Notes: generated from the sequence alone by a model not told the origin. A DNA stretch of 37,547 nt from Candidatus Sumerlaeota bacterium (GCA_007133495.1 SLMS01000129.1:1-37547); one strand, 5' to 3'. Numbered from the stretch's first letter, positions 8,409 to 16,759 are shown. Numbers and translations: made by a program.

Positions 8409-9014
8409 ATGGCGGCTCGGGTGATGTTTGCCGCGGCGCTTCTCGTGGTGACCGCCGGTCTCGTTGCCGCCTGTGGCGGGCGGGGCGGCCCGCGCGTGAT
8501 GGTGCCGAACAGCGACTTTTCGATCAACGTGGTGGAGGCGCCGGGTGACTGGCCGGACGAGGAGCGCGACTGGCACGCCGATCCGGTGATCGCCGCCCAG
8601 CAGCAGCGCGTTTACGAAGCCTACGGCAAGCCGGACTATTTCCGGTTCCTGTGGCGGCGCGACGGTCAGGTGGTGCGCCAGGGCGATTTGTTCGACATGA
8701 TCTCCGCCCAGCGCGTGGACCCGGCCAAGTTCATCGCCGAGCGCAACCCCGACATGGAGTGGGTGTACCTCGACCGGGGCATCACCTACCGCTTCACCCG
8801 AAGCGGCCCGCAGCAGGCACCGCTGCCGGACAACATCCGGGTGATCTGCGAGGAGGGCGACCCGCAGGAGATCAAGGAGAACCCCGGGGCCGATGGCGCC
8901 CGGATGCTCACCTATCAGTATTACAACACGGGCATGATCTACTACTTCCGCGACGGTGAGAAAATCCGCGAGGAGCGCCAGCCGCCGATGCCCGGCTGGG
9001 GCATGCGCCGGTAG
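8409..9014 (+). CDS. Putative lipoprotein, function unknown
   Basis: A 201-residue protein with a lipoprotein signal peptide: a hydrophobic stretch at about residues 5-21 leads to the lipobox LVAAC with Cys22 as lipidation site, followed by GGRGG. The mature part is rich in Trp, Tyr and Arg and includes WHADPVIAAQQQRVYEAYGKPDYFRFLW and YYNTGMIYYFRDGEKIREE, which resemble SmpA/BamE-like 'start/stop' small domains in overall flavour. I cannot assign the family. It has its own ribosome site (GGGGAGG, 8396-8402) inside the end of the coiled-coil gene, one base downstream of that gene's stop, so co-translation is likely. Confidence 0.75.
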   Translation: MAARVMFAAALLVVTAGLVAACGGRGGPRVMVPNSDFSINVVEAPGDWPDEERDWHADPVIAAQQQRVYEAYGKPDYFRFLWRRDGQVVRQGDLFDMISAQRVDPAKFIAERNPDMEWVYLDRGITYRFTRSGPQQAPLPDNIRVICEEGDPQEIKENPGADGARMLTYQYYNTGMIYYFRDGEKIREERQPPMPGWGMRR

Positions 9015-9059
9015 GCCGTGCATCATTCCACCCACACACCCGCCGAACGGACCTCCAAT

Positions 9060-9653
9060 ATGTCGAGAACAGCGCCCCGTCTGAAGGCAAGCGCGGACGA
9101 GGACATCACTGAAATCCTGCTGACCGAGGAGCAAATCCGCGAGCGCGTCAAGGAACTCGGCGTGCAAATTTCCGCCGACTACCAGGGCAGGGAACTGGTC
9201 CTGGTGGGGATTCTGCGCGGCGCGCTCGTGTTCGTTGCGGACCTGAGCCGGGCGATCACCATCCCGCACACGTTCGACATGACGGGCGCCTCCTCCTACG
9301 GCCCGGCGACGAGCAGCTCCGGGCGCGTGCAGATCACCAAGGACGTGGAGGTGAATCTGCGCAACAAACACGTGCTGATCTGCGAGGATATCTACGACTC
9401 GGGGCGGACGCTGGGCGCGATCGGGAGCCTCTTGCGCGTGCACCACCCTGCCAGCGTGGAGATCTGCACCTTCCTCTACAAGAAAGTCCGCCGGCGTGCC
9501 TACCACGTCGATGTGAAGTATTGTGGCTTTGAGATAGAGGACCGTTTCGTCGTCGGCTACGGGCTCGATTACGCCGAGCACTACCGGCACTTGCCGTACC
9601 TAGGCGTGCTGAATTCCCGCGTCCACAGTCCCGGCCAGCGCAAGAAGGCATGA
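9060..9653 (+). CDS. hpt: Hypoxanthine (guanine) phosphoribosyltransferase
   Basis: A 197-residue purine salvage enzyme that joins hypoxanthine or guanine to PRPP to make IMP or GMP. The PRPP-binding signature VLICEDIYDSGRTL spans about residues 105-118, with Glu109/Asp110 and the DSGRT loop. LVGILRGALVF (about 48-58) gives the pyrophosphate-contacting LRG. The purine-recognition region DVKYCGFEIEDRFVVGYGLD near the C-terminus is canonical. ATG 9060 is preferred over the in-frame GTG at 9018, although its ribosome site is weak. Its stop overlaps the start of the next gene as ATGA. An N-terminal leader of about 15 residues is longer than in many homologues. Confidence 0.93.
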   Translation: MSRTAPRLKASADEDITEILLTEEQIRERVKELGVQISADYQGRELVLVGILRGALVFVADLSRAITIPHTFDMTGASSYGPATSSSGRVQITKDVEVNLRNKHVLICEDIYDSGRTLGAIGSLLRVHHPASVEICTFLYKKVRRRAYHVDVKYCGFEIEDRFVVGYGLDYAEHYRHLPYLGVLNSRVHSPGQRKKA

Positions 9654-9976
9654 CCTCTCCAAAGACCTCCCAACAGCAGGGCGGAGACGACGCCGAGAAG
9701 AACTCCCGCATGGCGATGCGCATGATCCGCAGGGAGATCAAGCGCGTGCTGGACCAGTGGGACCCGCTTTCGCTGCGCGGGCTGCCCGGCTTTCACACGG
9801 AATACGACGCCTACGTGGGGCCGATCTCGGTCATGGTGCGCAAGGGCGCCGAACCGATGGAGATCGCGCGGCACCTCGACCGGCTGGTGCAGGAGGAGTG
9901 GGGCCTGCCGCCGTCGAACAGGAAGTGTGTCGAGGTGGCGGAGAAGATTCACCGCTGCGGGACGATGCTGGGGTAA
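9650..9976 (+). CDS. DUF1871-like small protein
   Basis: A 108-residue soluble protein. After a polar N-terminus of about 20 residues, it contains MIRREIKRVLDQWDPLSL and a Glu-Tyr-Asp-Ala-Tyr segment, then two further helices ending in EEWGLP. That arrangement (helix, WDP, EYD) resembles the DUF1871 family of small helical proteins of unknown function; the assignment is by pattern, not by search. The start overlaps the hpt stop by four bases (ATGA at 9650-9653), a strong sign of translational coupling, so its product is probably needed together with Hpt. Confidence 0.7.
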   Translation: MTSPKTSQQQGGDDAEKNSRMAMRMIRREIKRVLDQWDPLSLRGLPGFHTEYDAYVGPISVMVRKGAEPMEIARHLDRLVQEEWGLPPSNRKCVEVAEKIHRCGTMLG

Positions 9977-10064
9977 GGGCGGCGCCCCGGAGGGGCGGCA
10001 GGACGGCCTTGCCAAGGGCTCTTCCGATTCGCACCATGACCACCCAGTCCGATCCGGAGGGCTA

Positions 10065-10328
10065 ATGGCGATGAAAACGATCCGCGCAGTTTACCAGGAC
10101 GGTGTATTCAAACCGTCGGAGCCCGTGCAACTTGCTGCGGGCACCGCCGTGGAAGTGCTCTTGCCGGAGACGCTGGAAGACAAGATGGCCCGGCTTGAGG
10201 CCCGTTTCCCAAATTCATTCGGGGTACTTGCCGCGGAAGACGCGATCGACATCGAGCGAGCGATCGATAAGCAGCGGTCCCTGATCGATCCGGTAGACCC
10301 TTTTCCTGACAATCCCGACGAATCGTGA
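10065..10328 (+). CDS. AF2212/DUF104-family antitoxin of a VapC-type module
   Basis: An 87-residue protein whose N-terminus (IRAVYQDGVFKPSEPVQLAAGTAVEVLLP, about residues 6-34) matches the AF2212-like/DUF104 beta-barrel, a DNA-binding antitoxin fold. The acidic C-terminal half (DAIDIERAIDKQRSLIDPVDPF) is likely the flexible segment that binds and blocks the toxin. GGAGG at 10056-10060 supports ATG 10065; a second ATG at 10071 is possible. Its stop overlaps the toxin's GTG start (GTGA). Ile-Asp pairs here are written ATC GAC or ATC GAT, unlike several flanking genes that use ATA GAC, which weakly hints at a different history. Confidence 0.87.
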   Translation: MAMKTIRAVYQDGVFKPSEPVQLAAGTAVEVLLPETLEDKMARLEARFPNSFGVLAAEDAIDIERAIDKQRSLIDPVDPFPDNPDES

Positions 10329-10702
10329 TTTTCGACACGAACGCATTCATCGCCTGGATGCGCAGAGACACAGCGCTTGCAGAGTCACTCCACGAAGAAC
10401 GGGCGCCTGTTCTTACCTTGATCAGTCTTGGTGAGCTTCATCATGGGGTAAGGCACTCCGCACGCATCGAGCGAAACATGCAGGTGCTGCAGGCGGCCTT
10501 GAAGGAAGTGGAAATACTTCTTCCTGACCGTTCCACCGCACTTCTTTACGGCGACATCTGTTCCCAGACCCGGCGCAAAGGCCGACCGATACCGTCCAAT
10601 GATGCATGGATCGCTGCGATGGCACTCCAGTACGGCATGCCGCTTCTGACACGGGACCAGCACTTCACCGTGATTGATGGGCTGAACGCCATCTCCTGGT
10701 AG
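10325..10702 (+). CDS. vapC: PIN-domain ribonuclease toxin (VapC-like)
   Basis: A 125-residue PIN-domain protein. The conserved acidic residues that bind Mg2+ are visible: Asp4 in MIFDTNAFIAW, Glu37 in LISLGELHHGV, Asp93 in PSNDAWIAA and Asp111 in LLTRDQHF. VapC-type toxins cut specific RNAs, often tRNA or rRNA, and are neutralised by the upstream antitoxin. Translation starts at GTG 10325, overlapping the antitoxin stop. The length is normal and all four acidic residues are present, so the nuclease should be active. It converges with the VKOR-DsbA gene, with only 19 bp between the stops. Confidence 0.92.
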   Translation: MIFDTNAFIAWMRRDTALAESLHEERAPVLTLISLGELHHGVRHSARIERNMQVLQAALKEVEILLPDRSTALLYGDICSQTRRKGRPIPSNDAWIAAMALQYGMPLLTRDQHFTVIDGLNAISW

Positions 10703-10721
10703 TTCCGTCACCAGTTGCTCT

Positions 10722-12065
10722 TCACTGCACGCCGGCAAACTCCAGGAACGGCGCGGCGTCGCGGAAGCCGTAAAGCGCCAGGGCTCCGGCTCCTTCAGCG
10801 GGCAGGTTGTCCACGTCGAGTTCTCCGCGCACCATGACGAAGGCGGGGGTGCCGGTCCGCCCGGGGAAGTACTGCTGGCGCAGGCGCATGATGGTCCGGT
10901 CGTGCTCCTCCACGACGTTGGCCCACTCGGCGGTGTCGCTGACCTCGTGCATGATATTGAGGGCGCGCTGGCGGAGTTCCTCGTCCTCTGCCAGGGCGAT
11001 GCCGTTCTGGGAGGTCACCACGCGGTTTTCGCGCATCAGTTTGATGGCCTCCTCAACGGGCATGCCGGCCATCGTCAGGGAGGTGGCCGCCACCAGTTCA
11101 TAGAAGGGCCTTGCGCGGTCGGTCGCGCTTGTGCGCGTGAAGAGGAAGCGCACACGCATCTGGCCGCTGTACACACCCTGTTGGACGAGTGCAGGGAGAT
11201 GGCGGATTTCGAACTCGTGGCAGATGTTGCACGTGAAGTCCGTCATCATGACGAACTCGTAGGGTGCGTCCGGGTCGCCGATGGTGACGGCGTCCATGGC
11301 CTCTCGGAGCATTTCCTGGCGGGCCTGTGGATCGACGGGTTGCTGGGCCGGCTGGCCGTCGGCGGGGGAGCCCTCGCCGTTCTGCTCTTCGGCCGGACGG
11401 GTTTGCTGCGCCACTTCCAACTCGCCGGGAGACACCGTGGGTTGTTCGTCTCCCACGCCGTCCAGGTGCGGCCAGACAGCCACGACGCCGATCAAGCCGA
11501 CTGCCAGCCCCTGCGCGGCCGGGATGAGCGGCATCGCGAAGGCGCTCCGGATCAGCGGCCAGCAGCTTATGGCCACGCCCACGGATAGCCCCGCCGCAAT
11601 AAGGCAGTACAGGCAGTAGCCCGCAAAGCCCAGCAACATCGATGCGGAAAACGCGATCGAGGCGCCCGCATGCCCCAGCACCGAGGCCGCCAGAAGGTAA
11701 CGCGCGTTTATGTTCTCCGTCTGCGTTGTCAGCCATCGCGCGCCGAGCACTCCGGCCATCAGGAGGCTGCCCCACCATTCAAGGGAGACGCCGAGCAGCT
11801 TGGCCCCGCCGCACTGGTCCTCGCAGGCGGCGCCGATCTGCCCCACCTCCAGGTCCGCCAGGATCAGCAGCAACGCCGCCGTGGCAAAATAGCCGAAGCC
11901 GAGCACGTAGGTGGTGATGGGACGGAAGAAGAGTGGCTGCCCGTTCCCGTCCTCCCGGGAGGGTTCACTCGGAGTAGGCTTCTGTGGCTGTAGGGCGGGT
12001 TCGGAGTGTTCTGTGGTCCGGCGCTTTCGGCCGCGGAACTTCTGTTTCGCCACGATTTTCTCCAC
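10722..12065 (-). CDS. VKOR - DsbA-like thioredoxin fusion (disulfide-bond formation)
   Basis: A 447-residue membrane protein. After a basic 45-residue cytoplasmic leader come about four to five transmembrane segments (about 50-200) of a vitamin K epoxide reductase homologue. It has the loop cysteine pair Cys81/Cys85 (CEDQC) and the active-site CLYC (Cys151/Cys154). A Gln/Pro/Glu-rich linker (about 205-250) leads to a DsbA/DSBA-like thioredoxin domain with CNIC (Cys279/Cys282) and a GTPAF cis-Pro near residue 410. In such fusions VKOR passes electrons from the thioredoxin partner to quinone, driving oxidative folding of exported proteins. The start is GTG; no clear ribosome site is seen. A GTG four codons downstream is possible. 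It lies 130 bp downstream of lon on the same strand. Confidence 0.92.
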   Translation of the reverse strand: MEKIVAKQKFRGRKRRTTEHSEPALQPQKPTPSEPSREDGNGQPLFFRPITTYVLGFGYFATAALLLILADLEVGQIGAACEDQCGGAKLLGVSLEWWGSLLMAGVLGARWLTTQTENINARYLLAASVLGHAGASIAFSASMLLGFAGYCLYCLIAAGLSVGVAISCWPLIRSAFAMPLIPAAQGLAVGLIGVVAVWPHLDGVGDEQPTVSPGELEVAQQTRPAEEQNGEGSPADGQPAQQPVDPQARQEMLREAMDAVTIGDPDAPYEFVMMTDFTCNICHEFEIRHLPALVQQGVYSGQMRVRFLFTRTSATDRARPFYELVAATSLTMAGMPVEEAIKLMRENRVVTSQNGIALAEDEELRQRALNIMHEVSDTAEWANVVEEHDRTIMRLRQQYFPGRTGTPAFVMVRGELDVDNLPAEGAGALALYGFRDAAPFLEFAGVQ

Positions 12066-12195
12066 CGGAGGCGCTGGTGCGGGCCGCTTGCGCTGCGGAC
12101 ACCGTCACGGTCAAGCCCTTGGCTTCGCGGAAAAGGACCCCCGCGCCGCCCCGGGCGGTTTGCTAGCTACGGCGATGGCGGAGGGGAAAGCAAGC

Positions 12196-14604
12196 TCAGC
12201 CGGGAGGCGGTGCCACTGCGCGGTGCCGGGTGCGGGGTTTTTTCGCGGAGGGTACGCGGCGTGTGGCTCTTGCTGCCGGGACCAGGGCGATCTCCAGCAC
12301 CTGCTCCAGCTTGTCCACCGGGTGGAAGATGATCTTGCGGGCCAGCTCCTCGGGCAGCTCCTCCAGCTCGGGCAGGTTGTCTCGGGGGATGAGCACGTGC
12401 GCGATGCGGTAGCGATAGGCCGCGAGGGCCTTTTCCTTCAGCCCGCCGACCTTGAGGATGCGGCCGCGGAGGGTCAGCTCTCCCGTCATGGCGATGTCCT
12501 GACGCACGGGCCGGCCGGAGAGGGCGGAGGCCAGGGAGGTGGCGAGCGTGATGCCTGCCGATGGCCCGTCCTTGGGGATGGCCCCTTCGGGGAGGTGCAC
12601 GTGGACGTCGCGCGACTTGTAGAAGTCCGGGTCGAGGCCGAGTTTCTGCGCGTTGGCGCGCAGGAAGCTCAGGGCCGTCTTGGCGCTCTCCTTCATCACG
12701 TCGCCCAGCTTGCCGGTAAGGTGGAGGTCCCCTTTTCCGGGCATGATGCGTACCTCGACGGTGAGCACCTCGCCGCCCGCCTCGGTCCAGGCGAGGCCGA
12801 CCGCGTTGCCGATCTCCGGGCTGCGGTCGAGCACCAGGTCGCGTATTGGCTCGGGGCCGAGCAGTTCGCGCAGGAGCTTTTCGTCCACCGCGGGCAGCTT
12901 TGCCGTCTTGTTCCTGTCCTTTGCAGAGACCACGCGCGTGGCCAGTTTGCGGCAGACCCGCTGAATTTCCCGCTCCAGCGACCGGACGCCGGACTCGCGC
13001 GTGTAGCGCTGGATCAGGTGCACGAGTCCCTTCTTCGTGAAGCGTACGTCGCGCCGGCGCAGGCCGCTCGCCTTGACCGATTTCGGAATGAGGTGGCGCC
13101 GGCCGATTTCCACCTTCTCCAGGTCCGTATAGCCGGAAATCCGGATCACCTCCATCCGGTCCTCCAGCGCGGGGGGAATCCCGGCGGTGGTGTTGGCCGT
13201 CGTGAGGAACATGACCTGGGACAGGTCGTAGTCCACGTCCAGATAATGATCGTTGAATTCGCGGTTTTGCTCGGGGTCGAGCACTTCGAGCAGGGCTGCG
13301 GCCGGGTCGCCGCGGAAATCGCTGGACATCTTGTCCACCTCGTCCAGCAGGAAGACCGGGTTGACCGTGCCGGCCTTCTTCATCCCCTGGAGGATTTTGC
13401 CGGGCAGCGCCCCGACGTAGGTGCGCCGGTGGCCGCGGATTTCCGCCTCGTCCCGTACGCCGCCGAGCGAAAGCCTGACGAACTCACGGCCGCAGCAGCG
13501 CGCAATGCTCCGTGCGAGCGACGTCTTCCCCACGCCCGGCGGGCCGACGAGGCACACGATCGGACCCTTCACCCGCCCGGCCAGCTTCGTCACGGCAAGG
13601 TACTCGACGATGCGCTCCTTGGCCCGGTCGAGCCCGTAGTGGTCCTCGTCCAGGATTTCGCGTGCGTGGGCCAGGTCGATCTCGTCGCCGCTGCGCTGGG
13701 TCCACGGCACCTCGACGAGCCATTCGATATAGGTGCGGGCCACGGTTGCTTCGGGGGAAAGGGGCGGCATGCGTTCGAGCCGCTGGAGTTCCTTGTTCGC
13801 GCGGGCCTTGGCCTCGGCGGGCATGCCGCACTTGTCGATGTCCTCGCGCAGTTCCTCCAGCTCGGAGTGCTCGTCGCCGGAGATGCCGAGTTCGCGCTCG
13901 ATGACCTTGAGCTGCTCGTTCAGGAAGTGGTCGCGTTGCGAACGGCCCACGCGGCTGCGCACCTGCGAGACGATCTGGTCCTCCAGCTCGAGTATCTGGT
14001 TCTCCTTCTCCAGGTTCTGGTTCAGGAGCATGAACTTCTCTTCGATCGCGGAGGACTCCAGGATCAGTTGCTTTTCGGCCTTCCTGATCTCGGCGTAGTT
14101 CGCCACCGCGTGGACGAGCGCCAGCGGCTCGTCGAGATTGCGGATCGAGACGAGCAGGTCTTCTGGGATGCGCTCGGAGAGCTGGGCGTGGGCCTCGAAA
14201 AGGCTGAGGGTGGTGCGCATGTAGGCGCGTGCGGCGGAGGGTTCGACCCCGCGGATATCCATGCGGACGAGCAGGGCCTGGAGTGGGTCGGTGTCCTCCA
14301 CGAAGTCCACGGCGCGGGCGGTGTAGAGCCCCTCGACAAGGATTTTCGCCGCGCCATCGGGCACGCGCAGGACTTGGAGTATCTCCGCGACGCAGCCCAC
14401 GTCGAAGACGTTCTCGCGGCTCGGCTCGGCGGCCTCCTCATTGCGCTGCATGGTGAGGAAGATGCGCTTGTCCGCCTTGAGGGAAGCCTGGACAGCCGCA
14501 AGGCTGTCCTCCCGCATGACGAAAAGCGGGGTCACCGCACTAGGGAAGACAACCATGCCGTTTAGCGGCAGGACCGGAAGCAGCGCCGATTCGAAGGACT
14601 CCAT
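12196..14604 (-). CDS. lon: ATP-dependent Lon protease
   Basis: An 802-residue Lon. The N-terminal substrate domain starts at [22 protein letters not shown] helical region (about 190-300) precedes the AAA+ module with Walker A GPPGVGKT (354-361) and Walker B FLLDEVDK (418-425). The protease domain has the Ser-Lys dyad Ser682 (KDGPSAG) and Lys725 (GGLKEK), with the usual 43-residue spacing. The last 25 residues form a basic Arg/Lys/Pro tail that is not part of the core. An in-frame ATG at 14673 exists, but 14604 matches the family N-terminus and has AGGGG upstream. Lon degrades misfolded proteins and labile antitoxins. A HigBA-like module lies 168 bp upstream on the same strand. Confidence 0.97.
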   Translation of the reverse strand: MESFESALLPVLPLNGMVVFPSAVTPLFVMREDSLAAVQASLKADKRIFLTMQRNEEAAEPSRENVFDVGCVAEILQVLRVPDGAAKILVEGLYTARAVDFVEDTDPLQALLVRMDIRGVEPSAARAYMRTTLSLFEAHAQLSERIPEDLLVSIRNLDEPLALVHAVANYAEIRKAEKQLILESSAIEEKFMLLNQNLEKENQILELEDQIVSQVRSRVGRSQRDHFLNEQLKVIERELGISGDEHSELEELREDIDKCGMPAEAKARANKELQRLERMPPLSPEATVARTYIEWLVEVPWTQRSGDEIDLAHAREILDEDHYGLDRAKERIVEYLAVTKLAGRVKGPIVCLVGPPGVGKTSLARSIARCCGREFVRLSLGGVRDEAEIRGHRRTYVGALPGKILQGMKKAGTVNPVFLLDEVDKMSSDFRGDPAAALLEVLDPEQNREFNDHYLDVDYDLSQVMFLTTANTTAGIPPALEDRMEVIRISGYTDLEKVEIGRRHLIPKSVKASGLRRRDVRFTKKGLVHLIQRYTRESGVRSLEREIQRVCRKLATRVVSAKDRNKTAKLPAVDEKLLRELLGPEPIRDLVLDRSPEIGNAVGLAWTEAGGEVLTVEVRIMPGKGDLHLTGKLGDVMKESAKTALSFLRANAQKLGLDPDFYKSRDVHVHLPEGAIPKDGPSAGITLATSLASALSGRPVRQDIAMTGELTLRGRILKVGGLKEKALAAYRYRIAHVLIPRDNLPELEELPEELARKIIFHPVDKLEQVLEIALVPAARATRRVPSAKKPRTRHRAVAPPPG

Positions 14605-14772
14605 CCTCAACCCCTGGGAAACAGAATCGCCCGGGCGAATGGGAACCTTCCCCCCGCCCATTGCAAGGGGCAAAGCACCACCTCCGGGGCTACGCTGTCC
14701 AGTAAAACATCGGTGCGGGTTTCCCCGATCTTCGTGTCGTGGTCTTGTGCTGGCCGGCGGGCTGGTTCGGGG

Positions 14773-15309
14773 TCAGCCCGAAGTGCGCGCGGCTCGCCGG
14801 CGCCCCTGCGCAGCGGGCTTTTTCTGACGGGATGCTTTGGCTCCGGGCGTCCTGCTCCGTGTCTTGCGGGACGCGCCGTTAGCGGCGGGGGCTTCGGACC
14901 GGGGAAAGGGTGCCTCCGTGGTCTCCGGCTGGTCGATACGGAGCTTCTCCCCCGGGCCGAGAAACACGATCTCGGGGTGGAGCCCGAGCGCGACGCAGAA
15001 CTTCGCCAGTGTCCGCAGTTTCATGTTCCCCTTGATCGCGAGCACCTCGTTCACCGCTTGCCGGCTGACGCCGAGCTTTCTAGCGAGCTGACTCTCGTTC
15101 AGGCCTGACCGCTTCATCGCTGCGTGGAGGTCAGCGGCCAGCCCGGTGCGCAGGCCTTCGAACACAAAGTCCGGGTCGTTCATCAGGTCCGGGACGTCGT
15201 CCTGGGGCTTTGGGAACAGCTCGTTTCTTTCTGCCGCCTCCTGCAGCACGTGGCGGTACTCCCCGTCGGAGAGCCCGGACAGTTTTCTCGGTTCCGTTTT
15301 CCTGCTCAT
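14773..15309 (-). CDS. HigA-like XRE-family antitoxin with basic C-terminal tail
   Basis: A 178-residue protein. Residues about 60-117 form a helix-turn-helix of the Cro/CI (XRE) type: LNESQLARKLGVSRQAVNEVL, then the LRTLAKFCVALGLHPEIVF helix seen in HigA-like antitoxins. The first 55 residues are polar and acidic and may hold the toxin-binding segment. The last 35 residues are Lys/Arg/Ala-rich (RKTRSRTPGAKASRQKK), which is unusual for HigA and might increase DNA affinity. Its start overlaps the toxin stop (ATGA at 15306-15309), giving the toxin-first order typical of higBA. The protein should repress its own operon. Confidence 0.85.
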   Translation of the reverse strand: MSRKTEPRKLSGLSDGEYRHVLQEAAERNELFPKPQDDVPDLMNDPDFVFEGLRTGLAADLHAAMKRSGLNESQLARKLGVSRQAVNEVLAIKGNMKLRTLAKFCVALGLHPEIVFLGPGEKLRIDQPETTEAPFPRSEAPAANGASRKTRSRTPGAKASRQKKPAAQGRRRAARTSG

Positions 15310-15896
15310 CTGCTCCTCCTTCGCAGGTAGCGCCAGTCTGTCAGTTCAGATATTGTATCGGCGGCAAGCCAGAGGTTCCGCCGCTGTGCAGCCTGCACAA
15401 TGGCGGTGTTCTGTGTTTCCCGCTCCTTTTGCCTGGCGCGCCCAAGTTTCCAGTAGGTGCCGGCCCCGACGATGATTTGATGGGCATCTCCATCGTAAAA
15501 TATGAAGACCCGGGCGTGATCGCGATTCCCCACCACCTCGAACAGTCCTTGGGCATCCTTGTGCCGTAACGGCTTCATGAGTGCCGCTGCCTCGCTCGAT
15601 GGCCGTTTGGCCGCGATGATCAGCTTGTTCAGGATCTTCTTGAAATCATTCCGGCTCTCCCGCTGCCAGCGGTTCAGGCCCTCAGCCACCGGGTCGTCTA
15701 TCTTGATGACCACCCGTCCATCGTTGAAAACCATGCCCTCCCGCAGAATGCCCAACGTCCGAACAGGATGGAGCGCCTGCCGCCCTCCGATTGCCTGTTC
15801 GAGTGGTCTGTATGCCCGGAGGCACAGCACTGTGTCAAGCCCAAGCTTGACATCCGCTCGGTTCAACCGATCGAGTATCTCCCTGTCCAGCTCCAT
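15306..15896 (-). CDS. RelE/HigB-like toxin with N-terminal extension
   Basis: A 196-residue protein whose C-terminal part (about 85-178) resembles RelE/ParE-superfamily toxins of the HigB or phage-Gp49 type. It has FKKILNKLIIAAKRPSSEAA, then LFEVVGNRDHARVFIFYDGDAHQIIVGAGTYWK, a beta-sheet followed by a basic/hydrophilic helix (LGRARQKERETQ). Such toxins cut ribosome-bound mRNA. Residues 1-80 (LDREILDRLNRADVKLGLDT, then GMVFNDGRVVIKIDDP) have no counterpart in minimal HigB toxins and I do not recognise them. The gene precedes and overlaps a HigA-like antitoxin. The assignment as toxin rests on the partner and the C-terminal pattern; single catalytic residues are not certain. Confidence 0.75.
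   Translation of the reverse strand: MELDREILDRLNRADVKLGLDTVLCLRAYRPLEQAIGGRQALHPVRTLGILREGMVFNDGRVVIKIDDPVAEGLNRWQRESRNDFKKILNKLIIAAKRPSSEAAALMKPLRHKDAQGLFEVVGNRDHARVFIFYDGDAHQIIVGAGTYWKLGRARQKERETQNTAIVQAAQRRNLWLAADTISELTDWRYLRRRSR
15833..15852. promoter_or_regulatory. Inverted repeat in the 5' end of the HigB-like gene (candidate HigA operator)
   Basis: TGTCAAGC (15833-15840) and GCTTGACA (15845-15852) form a perfect 8-bp inverted repeat around CCAA, 44-63 bases inside the toxin coding region. It includes the 12-mer AGCCCAAGCTTG, which recurs exactly at 15961-15972 in the upstream intergenic region. Autoregulatory HigA proteins bind palindromes near the toxin start, so both copies are plausible operators. 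The binding is inferred. Confidence 0.45.
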
Positions 15897-15960
15897 GGCA
15901 CCTGCCTTTCCCGGGGTCCTGTGCCGCGGCGTTCCGGTGCTTGTGCTCCGGGTGCCATTC

Positions 15961-15973
15961 AGCCCAAGCTTGG
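15961..15973. promoter_or_regulatory. Second copy of the 12-mer; candidate operator between HigB-like and AlkA-like genes
   Basis: AGCCCAAGCTTG at 15961-15972 is identical to the copy at 15838-15849 and is centred on the 10-bp palindrome CCAAGCTTGG (15964-15973). It lies 65 bases upstream of the toxin start in the 179-bp divergent region, where the toxin promoter should be. It could also affect the divergent glycosylase gene. Confidence 0.42.
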
Positions 15974-16075
15974 CCCGGCCGTGCTTCCGTGGGTTGGTTT
16001 GTTCGGTCAGGTTCCCACTGCCGAGGAGAGGGACAACCCCAACATGCCCGCCACCACCGGCTCCGAAACACGCCC

Positions 16076-16759
16076 ATGACGCCTTCCGAACGCGCCTGCT
16101 CCGTTACTCCCCGCCGTTTGCCGCGAAGGCCGCGGCGGGCGCTGGCACATCTGCGGGAGATGGATGCCCAGATGGCGGAGGTTATTGGCCGGTGCGGGCC
16201 TTTCCGTCTGGGGGAGCATCCCCCCGGGTATCTGGCGCTTTGTTGGGCGATCATCGGCCAGCAGCTTTCCATGATTGCGGCGGGAAGGATCACCGCGCGG
16301 TTTACGGAATTGGTCGAGCGGCGCGGCGGGCCGGACCCGGCGGCGGTGCTGCGGGTTCCGGAGCGGGAACTGCGCGCTTGCGGGCTGAGCGGCGCAAAGG
16401 CCGCCGCTGTGCGCCGGCTGGCCGGGTTCTGGATCGAGGAGCGGCTGGACTCGTCCCGCCTGGCCGCCCTGCCGGATGAGGAGCTGCTCCGTCTTCTTAC
16501 CGTGGTGAAGGGTGTCGGCCCCTGGACGGTGAAGATGTTCCTGATTTTCTCGCTACGCCGGCCGGACGTCCTGCCGGTGGAGGACCTTGGTCTTCGCGCG
16601 GGGTTCCGGGAGATATACGGCACGCCCAACGGGGACATGCCTTCCCCGGAGGTCATCGAGGCGCGAGCCGAGGCCTGGCGGCCCTACCGCACGGTGGGCA
16701 CCTGGTACTGTTGGCGGCATCTGGAATGGATGAAGGAACAAAAAAACGGCGGAACGTGA
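16076..16759 (+). CDS. AlkA-like DNA-3-methyladenine glycosylase (HhH-GPD)
   Basis: A 227-residue base-excision-repair glycosylase of the HhH-GPD superfamily. The helix-hairpin-helix and GPD loop read LLTVVKGVGPWTVKMFLIFSL (about 140-160), and the catalytic aspartate is Asp170 in LPVEDLGLR. WAIIGQQLS (about 58-66) is the typical substrate-pocket helix. AlkA enzymes remove alkylated purines such as 3-methyladenine. It has no N-terminal TBP-like domain of the E. coli AlkA type, so it is a compact form. ATG 16076 is chosen because the conserved sequence starts soon after it; the ribosome site is poor and a later start is possible. It is divergent from the HigBA-like operon, and its stop codon lies within a terminator loop. 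Confidence 0.9.
   Translation: MTPSERACSVTPRRLPRRPRRALAHLREMDAQMAEVIGRCGPFRLGEHPPGYLALCWAIIGQQLSMIAAGRITARFTELVERRGGPDPAAVLRVPERELRACGLSGAKAAAVRRLAGFWIEERLDSSRLAALPDEELLRLLTVVKGVGPWTVKMFLIFSLRRPDVLPVEDLGLRAGFREIYGTPNGDMPSPEVIEARAEAWRPYRTVGTWYCWRHLEWMKEQKNGGT

Noticed and set aside
12130-12165. GC-rich palindrome (CCGCCCCGGGCGG) followed by TTT between lon and the VKOR-DsbA gene
   Set aside because: The T tract is on the plus strand, where no gene ends; lon and VKOR-DsbA are both on the minus strand.
11911-14565. 884-residue plus-strand ORF opposite lon
   Set aside because: It is antisense to a clear Lon with all motifs. Long open frames opposite coding DNA are expected in GC-rich sequence.
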